From contig JACKFU010000002.1 in NCBI GenBank assembly GCA_020632295.1, positions 186,001 through 250,000 of the forward strand: 64,000 nucleotides of DNA. The letters run 5' to 3'. Each line of letters starts with the position of its first letter. Within the stretch, counting starts at the first letter, position 1. A program made the position numbers and the translations under genes. The notes under the pieces are model-generated. The model was not told the DNA's origin. It worked only from the letters and a program-made list of their open reading frames with translations, and did not search any database. Source of the DNA: Candidatus Peribacteria bacterium (lineage in GTDB: Bacteria; Patescibacteriota; Gracilibacteria; Peribacterales; Peribacteraceae). Of this stretch, positions 9,630 through 17,795 are shown piece by piece.

Positions 9630-10247
9630 ATGTCAACTATAACCGCTTCACTACTGGCGATTATTATGAGCGTGCCTACCGCTCCTCAGGTTGCTGTTCC
9701 AGTTACATTTTCTGAACCAGTGCCCTATGAAGTTTCTGCAGTTGGATGGGTACCAGAATTTGGCGATAAGGTTATCGTAGATACGGAGAACAATGAAGGG
9801 TTCCTTATGCACACAGATGGGACGTATATGCGTTTCCCTGTCGCAACCGGCCAGCGCCGCTTCGTCTACTACATCGGGAGGTCGTACCATGCAGCAACAC
9901 CGAACTGGTACTGGGTCGCTCGCAGCCTCCATATTAAAGGCGACCGTGTGACATTTGGTCCCTCTGGTCGATTTTTGCGTCTCTATAAAGATGGCGAAAC
10001 CAATACTGCTTATGGGTTTCATGAGTACCGTACTGATGAAGAAATGTTTGGTGAAAACGATTCCTTTCTTCCCGAAGAGCGTTTTGAGAGCATGGGATGT
10101 ATTATTGTTAAACACGAAATGATGGACCTCATTGTTGCCACTTGGGAGAAAAATAGTGAGGTACTTGAGGTGCATACACAGTTTGGTATCGATGACCTTC
10201 GGTCTGTAATGCTTGCATTTACTCAGGAAGAAACAGAAAAATTATAG
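9630..10247 (+). CDS. Exported L,D-transpeptidase (YkuD)-like protein
   Basis: 205 residues with a short hydrophobic N-terminus (about residues 4-22) that may be a signal. The core resembles a YkuD domain: a strand region around NNEGFLMHTDG, the catalytic-type GFHEYR, and the cysteine segment ESMGCIIVKHEMMD. The YkuD signature is S-H-G-C-[IV]-R; here it reads S-M-G-C-I-I, so the Cys is kept while the neighbouring His and Arg differ. L,D-transpeptidases cross-link peptidoglycan or attach proteins to it. The changed residues leave activity uncertain. The gene stands alone, before tRNA-Ser. Confidence 0.6.
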   Translation: MSTITASLLAIIMSVPTAPQVAVPVTFSEPVPYEVSAVGWVPEFGDKVIVDTENNEGFLMHTDGTYMRFPVATGQRRFVYYIGRSYHAATPNWYWVARSLHIKGDRVTFGPSGRFLRLYKDGETNTAYGFHEYRTDEEMFGENDSFLPEERFESMGCIIVKHEMMDLIVATWEKNSEVLEVHTQFGIDDLRSVMLAFTQEETEKL

Positions 10248-10283
10248 TCTCAGGGGAACCAATTCCCTATACTAGCGACGGTT

Positions 10284-10373
<90 letters not shown>

Positions 10374-10377
10374 CCAT

Positions 10378-11136
10378 TTACTCCATCGTTAATAAGAGGT
10401 CTGAAAGACTCTCAAATCTCCTCCACGTACGCTGAGGCGAAGGGGAATGTGTATTACATTTGCGGCACAACCGGCTTGTAAATTTACTCTTCCTTGCTGT
10501 CCTTTGCTCAGCAGACATGTAACGAAAGGCCACTTCTGTTAGTTCAGTTGTAATAATTTTACATGCGCGATTCAAACGGGACTTTATTGTTCCAACTGGA
10601 ATTTCTAATTGTTCAGCAATCTCCTCGTCATTAAGATCCTCTTGATACTTGAGTATCACAGGTTCTCTATGGTGATCTGGCAGTCTATTAACTACTGACC
10701 GTACAAGTCTTCTTAACTCATCGCGATCCATCATTTCGAATGCACTGGGAGCAGTGGATTTAATATTTCGTGCAAGAACTGTTAATGTACTATCGTCAAA
10801 TATTGTAATTGTATTACGTTTTCGTTTGCGTAATACATCTACACTCGCATTTCTCGTAATTCTATGCGCCCAAGTGCGAAACTTAGCGGATGTGTGCTCA
10901 ATGGAAGAACCAATACCTGCAAATGTATTGAGGCCGACATGTATACGCAACATTGCTTCCTGCACAGCATCTTCTCCATCTTCCGTGTGCCCGATTATTT
11001 TTATACACATTCCGCGCGAATAATTATAGATTCGGCTGAGCAACTCACCTTCAGCGTCCAAATCACCACTAACTGCATTTCGGTATAGCTGAACATCGCT
11101 TACTGGCTCGGTGTTATTTGACATTACATCATTCAT
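10378..11136 (-). CDS. ECF-like sigma-70 family RNA polymerase sigma factor
   Basis: 252 residues from the ATG at 11136. Region 2 includes GEDAVQEAMLRIH and FRTWAHRITRNASVDVLRKR. Region 4 includes LPDHHREPVILKYQEDLN and the helix-turn-helix EIAEQLEIPVGTIKSRLNRA. Sigma-1.1 and region 3 are absent, as in extracytoplasmic-function sigma factors. A tail of about 55 residues carries CRKC, a possible metal-binding pair. The frame runs on to 11265, but that would overlap the divergent desaturase gene, so the start at 11136 (or ATG 11124) is preferred. No anti-sigma gene is adjacent. Regulon unknown. Confidence 0.8.
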   Translation of the reverse strand: MNDVMSNNTEPVSDVQLYRNAVSGDLDAEGELLSRIYNYSRGMCIKIIGHTEDGEDAVQEAMLRIHVGLNTFAGIGSSIEHTSAKFRTWAHRITRNASVDVLRKRKRNTITIFDDSTLTVLARNIKSTAPSAFEMMDRDELRRLVRSVVNRLPDHHREPVILKYQEDLNDEEIAEQLEIPVGTIKSRLNRACKIITTELTEVAFRYMSAEQRTARKSKFTSRLCRKCNTHSPSPQRTWRRFESLSDLLLTME

Positions 11137-11193
11137 TATTTGTAATGTACGCAAGTATTTGCAGGATTTCCATAGGTCTAATACACTTTTTCT

Positions 11194-12426
11194 ATGGACT
11201 ACACCTCTACAACCAATCACTTCCCGGAGCTGCGCAAGCGTGCAGCAGATGAAGGACTTTTTCACAGAGCGCCGATGCGAAGTCTCATTTCTCTTGTTCT
11301 TACAACTGCAGGGTACATCGGGTGCTTCGTAACACTAGCGATAGTACAAAACGTCTGGTTTGTCATACTTGATGCTATCTGCCTTGCAATTATCTGTGGC
11401 CAATTTGGGTTTTTGATGCATGATGCAGGACATCACCAAATTTTCCGACGAGCATGGAAGAATACGGTTTTTGGTTCTATTGCAGCACTGGCTAATGGCA
11501 CAAGTCTCCATAGTTGGGTTTTTGGACATAACGAACATCACGAACACCCAAACCATGAAGATCTAGACCCTGATATCGATATCTATTTTCTTGCCTACTC
11601 TGAAAAACAAGTAGATGAAGCAAATCCTATACTACGTTTTTTTGCGCCATACCAGGCACTCTATGCGACGGTGCTCTATACCTTTGTTGTCTACTTTATG
11701 CGATACGGTAATATCCCTCGACTCATCAGACACTACAAGCCTAAAGAATATCTTGTAGATCTCACTCTCATGGCACTGTGGCATGTTGCATATTTTGGGA
11801 CACTATATTTCCTCGTGGGCTTTTGGAACATGCTGCTCTTTGCTTTTGTCCATCATGCAGTGACTGGACTACACCTTGCACTTGCCTTTGCGCCAAACCA
11901 CAAGGGTATGCCTATGTTTCAGCGAGATGACAAGATCAACTGGTTCACTAAACAAGTGGTTACATCACGAAATATCTACAGTCACCCACTGACGAATTTC
12001 TTCTACGGGGGACTTAACTTCCAAATAGAGCATCATCTTTTCCCAACTATGCCTCGTGTACACCTTAAAAAAGCGCACGAAATAACGCGTGCGTTTTGCA
12101 AAGAGAACGATGTTGATTACTGTGAGACAAGTATTATCGAATCGTACAAAGCTGTATACACGCACCTTGCGGAGATTGGCCAATATGCAAAAAGCTTACG
12201 TAAGCCTGTAGCAGAACTGCAACAGCAATTGCATTATTTGCTTAAAGAACTCGAAGCGGATATCGACGCTCTAACGCATGTCGATGAACTACGCCTGATT
12301 GCAAAACAACACGTGCAAAAAATAAAAGCGATGAAAACAATGCAACACAAAAAACTTCTGCAAGCTCAAAAGGAAATTCGTGAGATTAGTTCAGTAGTTC
12401 GCGCTTCCCGTTTGGCAAAAGCTTAA
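11194..12426 (+). CDS. Acyl-lipid fatty acid desaturase with C-terminal coiled coil
   Basis: 410-residue membrane desaturase that would introduce a double bond into acyl chains using a di-iron centre. The three His boxes are visible: H76-DAG-HH81, H112-NE-HH116 and QIEHH with Q277, H280 and H281. Q-I-E-H-H as third box is typical of front-end (delta-5/delta-6-like) acyl-lipid desaturases, but no cytochrome b5 domain is present. Membrane segments lie near residues 33-70 and 185-220. The last 75 residues form a charged coiled coil (KPVAELQQQLHYLLKELEAD) not usual in the family. The gene is divergent from the sigma factor, and its last 41 bases overlap the end of the ATPase gene on the other strand. 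Confidence 0.88.
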   Translation: MDYTSTTNHFPELRKRAADEGLFHRAPMRSLISLVLTTAGYIGCFVTLAIVQNVWFVILDAICLAIICGQFGFLMHDAGHHQIFRRAWKNTVFGSIAALANGTSLHSWVFGHNEHHEHPNHEDLDPDIDIYFLAYSEKQVDEANPILRFFAPYQALYATVLYTFVVYFMRYGNIPRLIRHYKPKEYLVDLTLMALWHVAYFGTLYFLVGFWNMLLFAFVHHAVTGLHLALAFAPNHKGMPMFQRDDKINWFTKQVVTSRNIYSHPLTNFFYGGLNFQIEHHLFPTMPRVHLKKAHEITRAFCKENDVDYCETSIIESYKAVYTHLAEIGQYAKSLRKPVAELQQQLHYLLKELEADIDALTHVDELRLIAKQHVQKIKAMKTMQHKKLLQAQKEIREISSVVRASRLAKA

Positions 12427-14803
12427 GAAGCTCAAAGACTAGGAAACTTCCAAAAGCAAGAAAGAATATCTCTAGCCACTCCATTGGAGTCAGTGTCGTG
12501 AGGTGGAAGTACGTGCGTAGCGGCGAAAATAACAAGATCAGCTGTAATGCAAAGGGAATAGCTGTCCCCCAAATTATCCATGGGTTAGAGAAGAACCCAA
12601 TTGTCCAAATAGGTTTTTCGCTTCGCACGGAATGCGCAAGAAATAGCTCGAACAAAATTGCAAGCGTCAGTGTTGTTGTGCGTGCTTCATCTAACATGAT
12701 GCCTATACTCAGCTGCCATAGGAAAAACACAAATGCGATGCCAAATGCAAATACTGCAGCAAAGGTCAGCTTACCACTTTGCCCTGCAAGCAGATGCTCA
12801 CCTGGATTCCGCGGAGGTTTACGCATAATGTCGCGCTCAGCAGGCTCCATTCCGAGTGCTAGTGCAGGAAGACCATCTGTCATAAGGTTGATCCAGAGGA
12901 TATGTACTGGAAGATACGGCAACGGTAGCTTAAGGAGAATAACCGTGCCGATAAACAGCAGTTCGTCAAAATTTGCGCGCAGGAGAAACAAAACAAACTT
13001 GCGAATGTTATCGTAGATACGTCTCCCCTCTTTAATAGCTGTGACAATTGTTGAAAAGTGATCGTCAACAAGCACAATACTGGATGCTTCTCTTGCCACT
13101 TCAGTGCCAACGTTACCCATAGCTATGCCGACATGAGCACCTTTCAGAGCTGGTGCATCGTTAACGCCGTCACCAGACATTGCAACAATGTCGCCCTGCT
13201 CCTGAAGTGCTGCAAGTATTTTCAGCTTATGTTCTGGTGAGACGCGCGCAAAAATAGACACTGTCTTCAGTGAAACTTTCAGTTGGGCCACTGACATAGT
13301 ATTAAGATCTGTACCGAGAAGTACATCACCCTTGATGCCCACTTTCTTCGCAATCGACTCTGCAGTTTTTGGATTGTCTCCCGTTATCATAATTGTACGA
13401 ATACCTGCACTCTTTGCCTGGGCAATTGCTTCCTTTGCTGTTTTTCGTGGAGGGTCTTCCATTGCGATAAGGCCAACAAAATGAATCGTCTTTCCTCTTT
13501 TTTCTGCACAAGCAAGAACGCGCAAACCATGCATAGCGAGCTCTTCGTTCTTCTGTAATATTTCTTCTGTTTCATCTACGGCCATATCAAAAATTACTTC
13601 GGGCGCTCCTTTGAGAAACACTTTGTCACCGTGACGCGTCTGCATATACTTTCCCTCTGAGCTAAATGGCACCTCCTCTTCGTCAATAGGTAAACGCTTT
13701 GCACCAACGGATTCTGCAAATTCCAGTAAGCCGACCTCTGTCGGGTCTCCGACATTTGGAAGCTGTGCCCTGTTACACGATGCGGCAATCTGACCAAGAT
13801 ACGTTGCATCGTAGCTATTATCATTTACCCAAGAATCAACGACCTGCATTTTGTTCTCCGTAATTGTTCCTGTTTTGTCTGCGCAAATAACAGAAACACT
13901 CCCCAGTGTCTCAAGTGCCTCAAGTCTCCTAACAAGTGCATGCTGTTTCGTCATTCGCCGAACACCCATAGCCATGCAAACAGTCACAACTGCTGGCAAC
14001 CCCTCGGGAACTGCAGACACTGCCAAGCTGACTGCAACAAGCAAGATTTCGCCAAGCTGCATATGTTCAAATTCACCGATAAAAAAGATCACTGCACAAA
14101 ATAGAACAACAACTGCACCTATTGTTTTGCCAAGGGCAGCCATACGCTTTTGCAGCGGTGTAACAGGAAGCTCCGTCTCAGAAACAAGCTGCGCAATACG
14201 GCCAATTTCTGTCTGTAGGCCTGTTGCCGTCACAATACACTCTGCATAACCACGCGTCACGAGTGTTCCAGAAAACACCATATCCTCTTCCGTCTTGGAA
14301 ATAGCAGCAGACTCACCGGTAAGACTACTCTCGTTTACTGCGAGGTGTGATGCAGTGATAATCTTACAGTCAGCAGAAATTTTATCACCTGCCTCGAGAA
14401 TGACAATGTCACCTGGGACAAGTTCTTCTGATGGAATAATTATTTCCCTTCCCTCACGACGCACTCGTGTGTGTGGGGATGAAAGTTTTTGCAACATGTG
14501 AATCGCTTCTTCCGCTTTATACTCTTGGACAAATCCAAGAATCGCATTAAGAATCAATATTGCTGCAATAACAATAGCATCCAAAAAACTATCCGCATGC
14601 GGATGCCCAGCGTATTCAATAAACGGTAACACGAGGGAAATGCCAAGAGCTACAAAGAGAATGTAGACCATGACATCGTTAAACTGCGAAAGAAAGAGCA
14701 GTAGGAGCGATTTCTTTTTTACGGGGAGTTCATTTGGACCATACTGCTTCAGGAGCGCAGCACTCTCACTGAGTGAGAGCCCTTGGTGCACATCGGTACT
14801 CAT
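12386..14803 (-). CDS. P2-type (Ca2+-transporting-like) cation ATPase
   Basis: 805 residues. It has an N-terminal cation ATPase domain ([20 protein letters not shown]), the actuator motif LTGES, the ion-site helix motif VPEGLP, the phosphorylation site DKTGT, the nucleotide-binding segment KGAPE and the hinge [13 protein letters not shown]. Six further membrane segments close the protein. The PEGLP helix places it among P2 ATPases, likely Ca2+; Na+ or Mn2+ are possible. The ATG at 14803 overlaps the gnd stop as ATGA, so it is third in the tal-gnd-ATPase operon. A GTG nine bases upstream is an alternative start. Confidence 0.9.
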   Translation of the reverse strand: MSTDVHQGLSLSESAALLKQYGPNELPVKKKSLLLLFLSQFNDVMVYILFVALGISLVLPFIEYAGHPHADSFLDAIVIAAILILNAILGFVQEYKAEEAIHMLQKLSSPHTRVRREGREIIIPSEELVPGDIVILEAGDKISADCKIITASHLAVNESSLTGESAAISKTEEDMVFSGTLVTRGYAECIVTATGLQTEIGRIAQLVSETELPVTPLQKRMAALGKTIGAVVVLFCAVIFFIGEFEHMQLGEILLVAVSLAVSAVPEGLPAVVTVCMAMGVRRMTKQHALVRRLEALETLGSVSVICADKTGTITENKMQVVDSWVNDNSYDATYLGQIAASCNRAQLPNVGDPTEVGLLEFAESVGAKRLPIDEEEVPFSSEGKYMQTRHGDKVFLKGAPEVIFDMAVDETEEILQKNEELAMHGLRVLACAEKRGKTIHFVGLIAMEDPPRKTAKEAIAQAKSAGIRTIMITGDNPKTAESIAKKVGIKGDVLLGTDLNTMSVAQLKVSLKTVSIFARVSPEHKLKILAALQEQGDIVAMSGDGVNDAPALKGAHVGIAMGNVGTEVAREASSIVLVDDHFSTIVTAIKEGRRIYDNIRKFVLFLLRANFDELLFIGTVILLKLPLPYLPVHILWINLMTDGLPALALGMEPAERDIMRKPPRNPGEHLLAGQSGKLTFAAVFAFGIAFVFFLWQLSIGIMLDEARTTTLTLAILFELFLAHSVRSEKPIWTIGFFSNPWIIWGTAIPFALQLILLFSPLRTYFHLTTLTPMEWLEIFFLAFGSFLVFELLKLLPNGKRELLN

Positions 14804-16167
14804 TGATCCCACTGTGTGTGGAAGGTTCCTTCTTTATCGATGCGTTTGTAGGTATGCGCCCCAAAGAAATCCCGCTGTGCCTGGATGAGATTTTGCGGAA
14901 GCCTCTCTCTTCGAAGAGAATCATAATATGCAAGAGACGCAGCCATGGCAGGAGTTGCAATGCCACGACTTGCTGCAAGTTCTTGTGAGAGGCGCCAGTA
15001 CACTTGTTTCTCACCATTGAAGTACGAATGACTAAACGCATTCATGAAATCTTTTAAGAGGATACTTCGAATAATACAACCGCCAAGCCAAATACGTGCG
15101 CACTCCGATAGGTTAAGGTTCCACTCATACTCTGTACTTGCTGCCTCCATAAGAGCAAATCCCTGCTTGTACGAGCAGAGTGTACTTAGATGCAACGCAC
15201 TTCTAACTATGTGACGCATTTGCTGCTTAGGTGGCATAGGCTCCTCGAGATCGGGCATGTAGGGCAGCGTGTGCTCTCTCCGACTTCCAGAAATGATACG
15301 TGCATCGACAGCTGCAGTAATGGTTGGAATGGCAACGCCAAGGTGTAATGCTGCAATAGTCGTCCACTTCCCTGTCCCCTTCTGCCCGGCCTCATCATTT
15401 ATGACATCAATAAGATCTGATGATGATAGATTATCTTTTTGCAAAAATATTTTTGATGTTATCTCCATTAAAAATGACTGAAGATCATCACCGTCATTCC
15501 AGTGCGCAAATGTTTCTGCAAGTTCTGCGTTTGTATAGCCACCAACATTCTTAAGCAGATCGTAGCTCTCTGCAATCAGCTGCATGACACCATACTCAAT
15601 ACCGTTATGGACCATCTTTACAAAATGCCCAGCACCCCCCGGACCAATGTAGGAAATGCACTTTCCTCCAAGTCCATCATCTGCCGCCATCTTTGTCAGG
15701 AGCTCCTCACAGTCTTCCCAGGCAGATTTATCTCCTCCGGGCATCATACTCGGACCGTTGAGTGCACCTTCTTCGCCGCCACTCACTCCCATACCAATAA
15801 AGCGAATCCCCTGCTCTGTCAGCTCTTTCTCTCGGCGTTCTGTATCCTCGTAGTGGCTGTTGCCACCATCAATAATGATATCCCCTTGTTCAAGGTGTGG
15901 TAGAAGGTCTGCAAGAACAGCATCAACCGCAGGCCCTGCCTTGACCATGAGGAGTATCGCCCGTGGCTTATCGAGCGAACGAAAGAGTTCTTCGTACGTT
16001 TTACACGGAACAAATGCACCTTCATTTCCATGCTCTTTGATAAATGCACTCATGACATCCGTCGTTCGGTTGAAGACCGCTACTTTTGCACCACGACGCG
16101 CTGCATTTCGCGCAAGGTTTGCACCCATAGTACCAAGGCCGATGACTCCCAACTGAGAAATAGTCAT
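14800..16167 (-). CDS. gnd: 6-phosphogluconate dehydrogenase (decarboxylating)
   Basis: It oxidises 6-phosphogluconate to ribulose 5-phosphate and CO2 with NADP+. The 455 residues match the usual length. The Rossmann motif GLGTMGANLARN, the substrate region GNSHYEDTERR, GMGVSGGEEGALNGPSMMPGG and the catalytic segment GGAGHFVKMVHNGIEYG are all present. The frame extends 9 codons upstream into tal, but ATG 16167, six bases after the tal stop, gives the family N-terminus (MTISQLGVIGLGTMG). It sits in an operon after tal and before the ATPase. Confidence 0.95.
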   Translation of the reverse strand: MTISQLGVIGLGTMGANLARNAARRGAKVAVFNRTTDVMSAFIKEHGNEGAFVPCKTYEELFRSLDKPRAILLMVKAGPAVDAVLADLLPHLEQGDIIIDGGNSHYEDTERREKELTEQGIRFIGMGVSGGEEGALNGPSMMPGGDKSAWEDCEELLTKMAADDGLGGKCISYIGPGGAGHFVKMVHNGIEYGVMQLIAESYDLLKNVGGYTNAELAETFAHWNDGDDLQSFLMEITSKIFLQKDNLSSSDLIDVINDEAGQKGTGKWTTIAALHLGVAIPTITAAVDARIISGSRREHTLPYMPDLEEPMPPKQQMRHIVRSALHLSTLCSYKQGFALMEAASTEYEWNLNLSECARIWLGGCIIRSILLKDFMNAFSHSYFNGEKQVYWRLSQELAASRGIATPAMAASLAYYDSLRRERLPQNLIQAQRDFFGAHTYKRIDKEGTFHTQWDQ

Positions 16168-16172
16168 ACGTA

Positions 16173-16817
16173 TCAAGTTTTCACCTGTTCCCAATCTTCC
16201 AAAAACTTCTTCAGGCCTTTGTCTGTTAAGTCATGTTGAGGAAGTTCTTTAAAGACGTTGTAAGGAATGGTTGCGATGTGTGCACCAATTGTTGCTGCAC
16301 GACGCACGTGCTCGGTGCTTCGCACAGAAGCAACAAGTATTTGTGTATCAAAGTTGTAGTGATCCCACGCCTGTCTAATGTCAGCAATCAGTTCCATGCC
16401 ATCGACACCGATATCATCCAAGCGACCGACAAACGGACTGATCATCGTTGCACCAGCCTTGGCGGCCATCACAGCCTGAGGAACCGAGAAGACAAGTGTC
16501 GTGTTTGTTGCGATGCCTTTAGAGCTGCAGTACTTGAGTGTCTTTAGTCCCTCTACCGTCATTGGTACTTTAACGACGACATTCTTGTGCCAACTGTGGT
16601 ACTCATCTGCCTGCTTTTTCATCTCCTTAAATTCTGTTGCCGTAATTTGTGCACTCACTTCATCGACGAGATTGCACATGGCAATGACCGTTTCTTTAAA
16701 ATCCGCCCCTTTCTCTTTGGCTACAAGACTGGGGTTTGTCGTGACACCATCAAGAATACCCCATGAGGCTATTTCCTCTATCTGGGCCAGATTTGCCGTA
16801 TCAATAAATAATTTCAT
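16173..16817 (-). CDS. tal: Transaldolase (small, TalC/F6P-aldolase-like type)
   Basis: 214 residues, the size of the short transaldolase/fructose-6-phosphate aldolase group. It moves a dihydroxyacetone unit between sugar phosphates in the pentose phosphate pathway. MKLFIDTANLAQI, DGVTTNPSLV, the Schiff-base lysine in VVVKVPMT, ISPFVGRLDDIG and the phosphate-binding region ASVRSTEHV are visible. First gene of an operon with gnd and the ATPase. Its -10 lies 6 bases from the ATG. Confidence 0.93.
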   Translation of the reverse strand: MKLFIDTANLAQIEEIASWGILDGVTTNPSLVAKEKGADFKETVIAMCNLVDEVSAQITATEFKEMKKQADEYHSWHKNVVVKVPMTVEGLKTLKYCSSKGIATNTTLVFSVPQAVMAAKAGATMISPFVGRLDDIGVDGMELIADIRQAWDHYNFDTQILVASVRSTEHVRRAATIGAHIATIPYNVFKELPQHDLTDKGLKKFLEDWEQVKT

Positions 16818-16823
16818 GACCGC

Positions 16824-16852
16824 ATTATAGAGAAGTTTTCGCTGGATTTTAA
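16824..16852 (-). promoter_or_regulatory. Promoter of tal-gnd-ATPase operon
   Basis: On the minus strand TTAAAA (16852-16847), 17 bases, then TATAAT (16829-16824). Only 6 bases separate the -10 from the tal ATG, so the transcript would begin at or next to the start codon. Confidence 0.7.
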
Positions 16853-16876
16853 GCGGAATCTCGGTAGGCTATACGA

Positions 16877-17602
16877 ATGAGATATTTTGCCTTTCTGCTG
16901 CCAATTGCTCTCATTGGATGTCAGGCATCTACCATCACTGTCGAGCTCACGCCATCCTCAGAGGCGCAGGTAAACTTTGAGCAGCAGGCCATCCCTGAAG
17001 AAGAGGTTATTGAACAGGTGCAAATCCCCAGAAGTTTTTCTCTTACTGTTCCGTTTGCTGTGCAGGCACCACTTGGTAACTGGGATGACCCGTACCAAGA
17101 GGCATGCGAAGAAGCGAGTGTGATTATGGTAGACTACTTTCTTCGCCAACAAGTGCTCTCCTCAGACCAGGCAAACAGAGAAATTTTGCAGCTAACAAAC
17201 TGGGAACAAAGTAAGAACTATACGTACGACGTCTCTGTTGATGAGCTTGCACACATTGTAGAGCAGTACTACCACCATACCGTGCGTGCGAGCACAACAG
17301 TTTCTGCAGAAGCTATTATGTACGAAATTGCTCAAGGACATCCAGTGATTGTCCCTGCTGCAGGAAGAATGCTCGGCAACCCCTACTTCTCTGGTGATGG
17401 CCCATGGTACCACATGCTTGTCATTACTGGGTACGACAGTCATAACTTCATCACGAACGATCCTGGCACAAAACGTGGTGAAGGGTTTAAGTATCGCCAC
17501 GATGTCCTCATCAACGCCATTCACGACTGGACGGGCGTGAAGGAAGAGATAGAAACGGGTGCGAAGAAGATGTTGATTATTACCCAACCGTCAGCATCAT
17601 AA
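16877..17602 (+). CDS. C39-like cysteine peptidase lipoprotein
   Basis: 241 residues. The signal ends in the lipobox L-I-G-C15, so the mature protein is likely lipid-anchored by Lgt, which is encoded at 47.4 kb. After a linker, the domain from about residue 60 resembles the C39-like (papain-fold) family: the catalytic Cys in YQEACEEASV and the His in YHMLVITGYD, followed by ITNDPGT. It probably acts outside the cell as a peptidase. The substrate is unknown. A TATACG box five bases before the ATG may be its -10. Its end overlaps a 33-codon frame on the other strand. Confidence 0.75.
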   Translation: MRYFAFLLPIALIGCQASTITVELTPSSEAQVNFEQQAIPEEEVIEQVQIPRSFSLTVPFAVQAPLGNWDDPYQEACEEASVIMVDYFLRQQVLSSDQANREILQLTNWEQSKNYTYDVSVDELAHIVEQYYHHTVRASTTVSAEAIMYEIAQGHPVIVPAAGRMLGNPYFSGDGPWYHMLVITGYDSHNFITNDPGTKRGEGFKYRHDVLINAIHDWTGVKEEIETGAKKMLIITQPSAS

Positions 17603-17681
17603 GACTGAGCAAGACGATCGCAGAAAGGTTAATGCCAACAAGCGGAATCTGCTTGCGAGATAGGAAGGTGCGTCGTGTCAT
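17580..17681 (-). CDS. Possible 33-residue membrane peptide
   Basis: An ATG at 17681 opens 33 codons ending in TAA at 17580. The peptide begins MTRRTFLSRKQ and continues with a hydrophobic stretch (IPLVGINLSAIVLLSLMMLT) long enough to cross a membrane. A basic N-terminus plus one helix is typical of small membrane proteins. It overlaps the last 23 bases of the C39-like gene on the other strand. No ribosome binding site or promoter is clear. It resembles in layout the better supported 30-residue peptide at 51475. Confidence 0.4.
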   Translation of the reverse strand: MTRRTFLSRKQIPLVGINLSAIVLLSLMMLTVG

Positions 17682-17795
17682 AACCTAGGCATTGTACTTG
17701 GGCTCGTTTTCGAATCAAGAGGCTGCTGAACACTTAATGTTATCAAAAAGCGAAAGAAACTTCCTTCTTTCCGCTTTCCGCTCTACACTTCTCAT

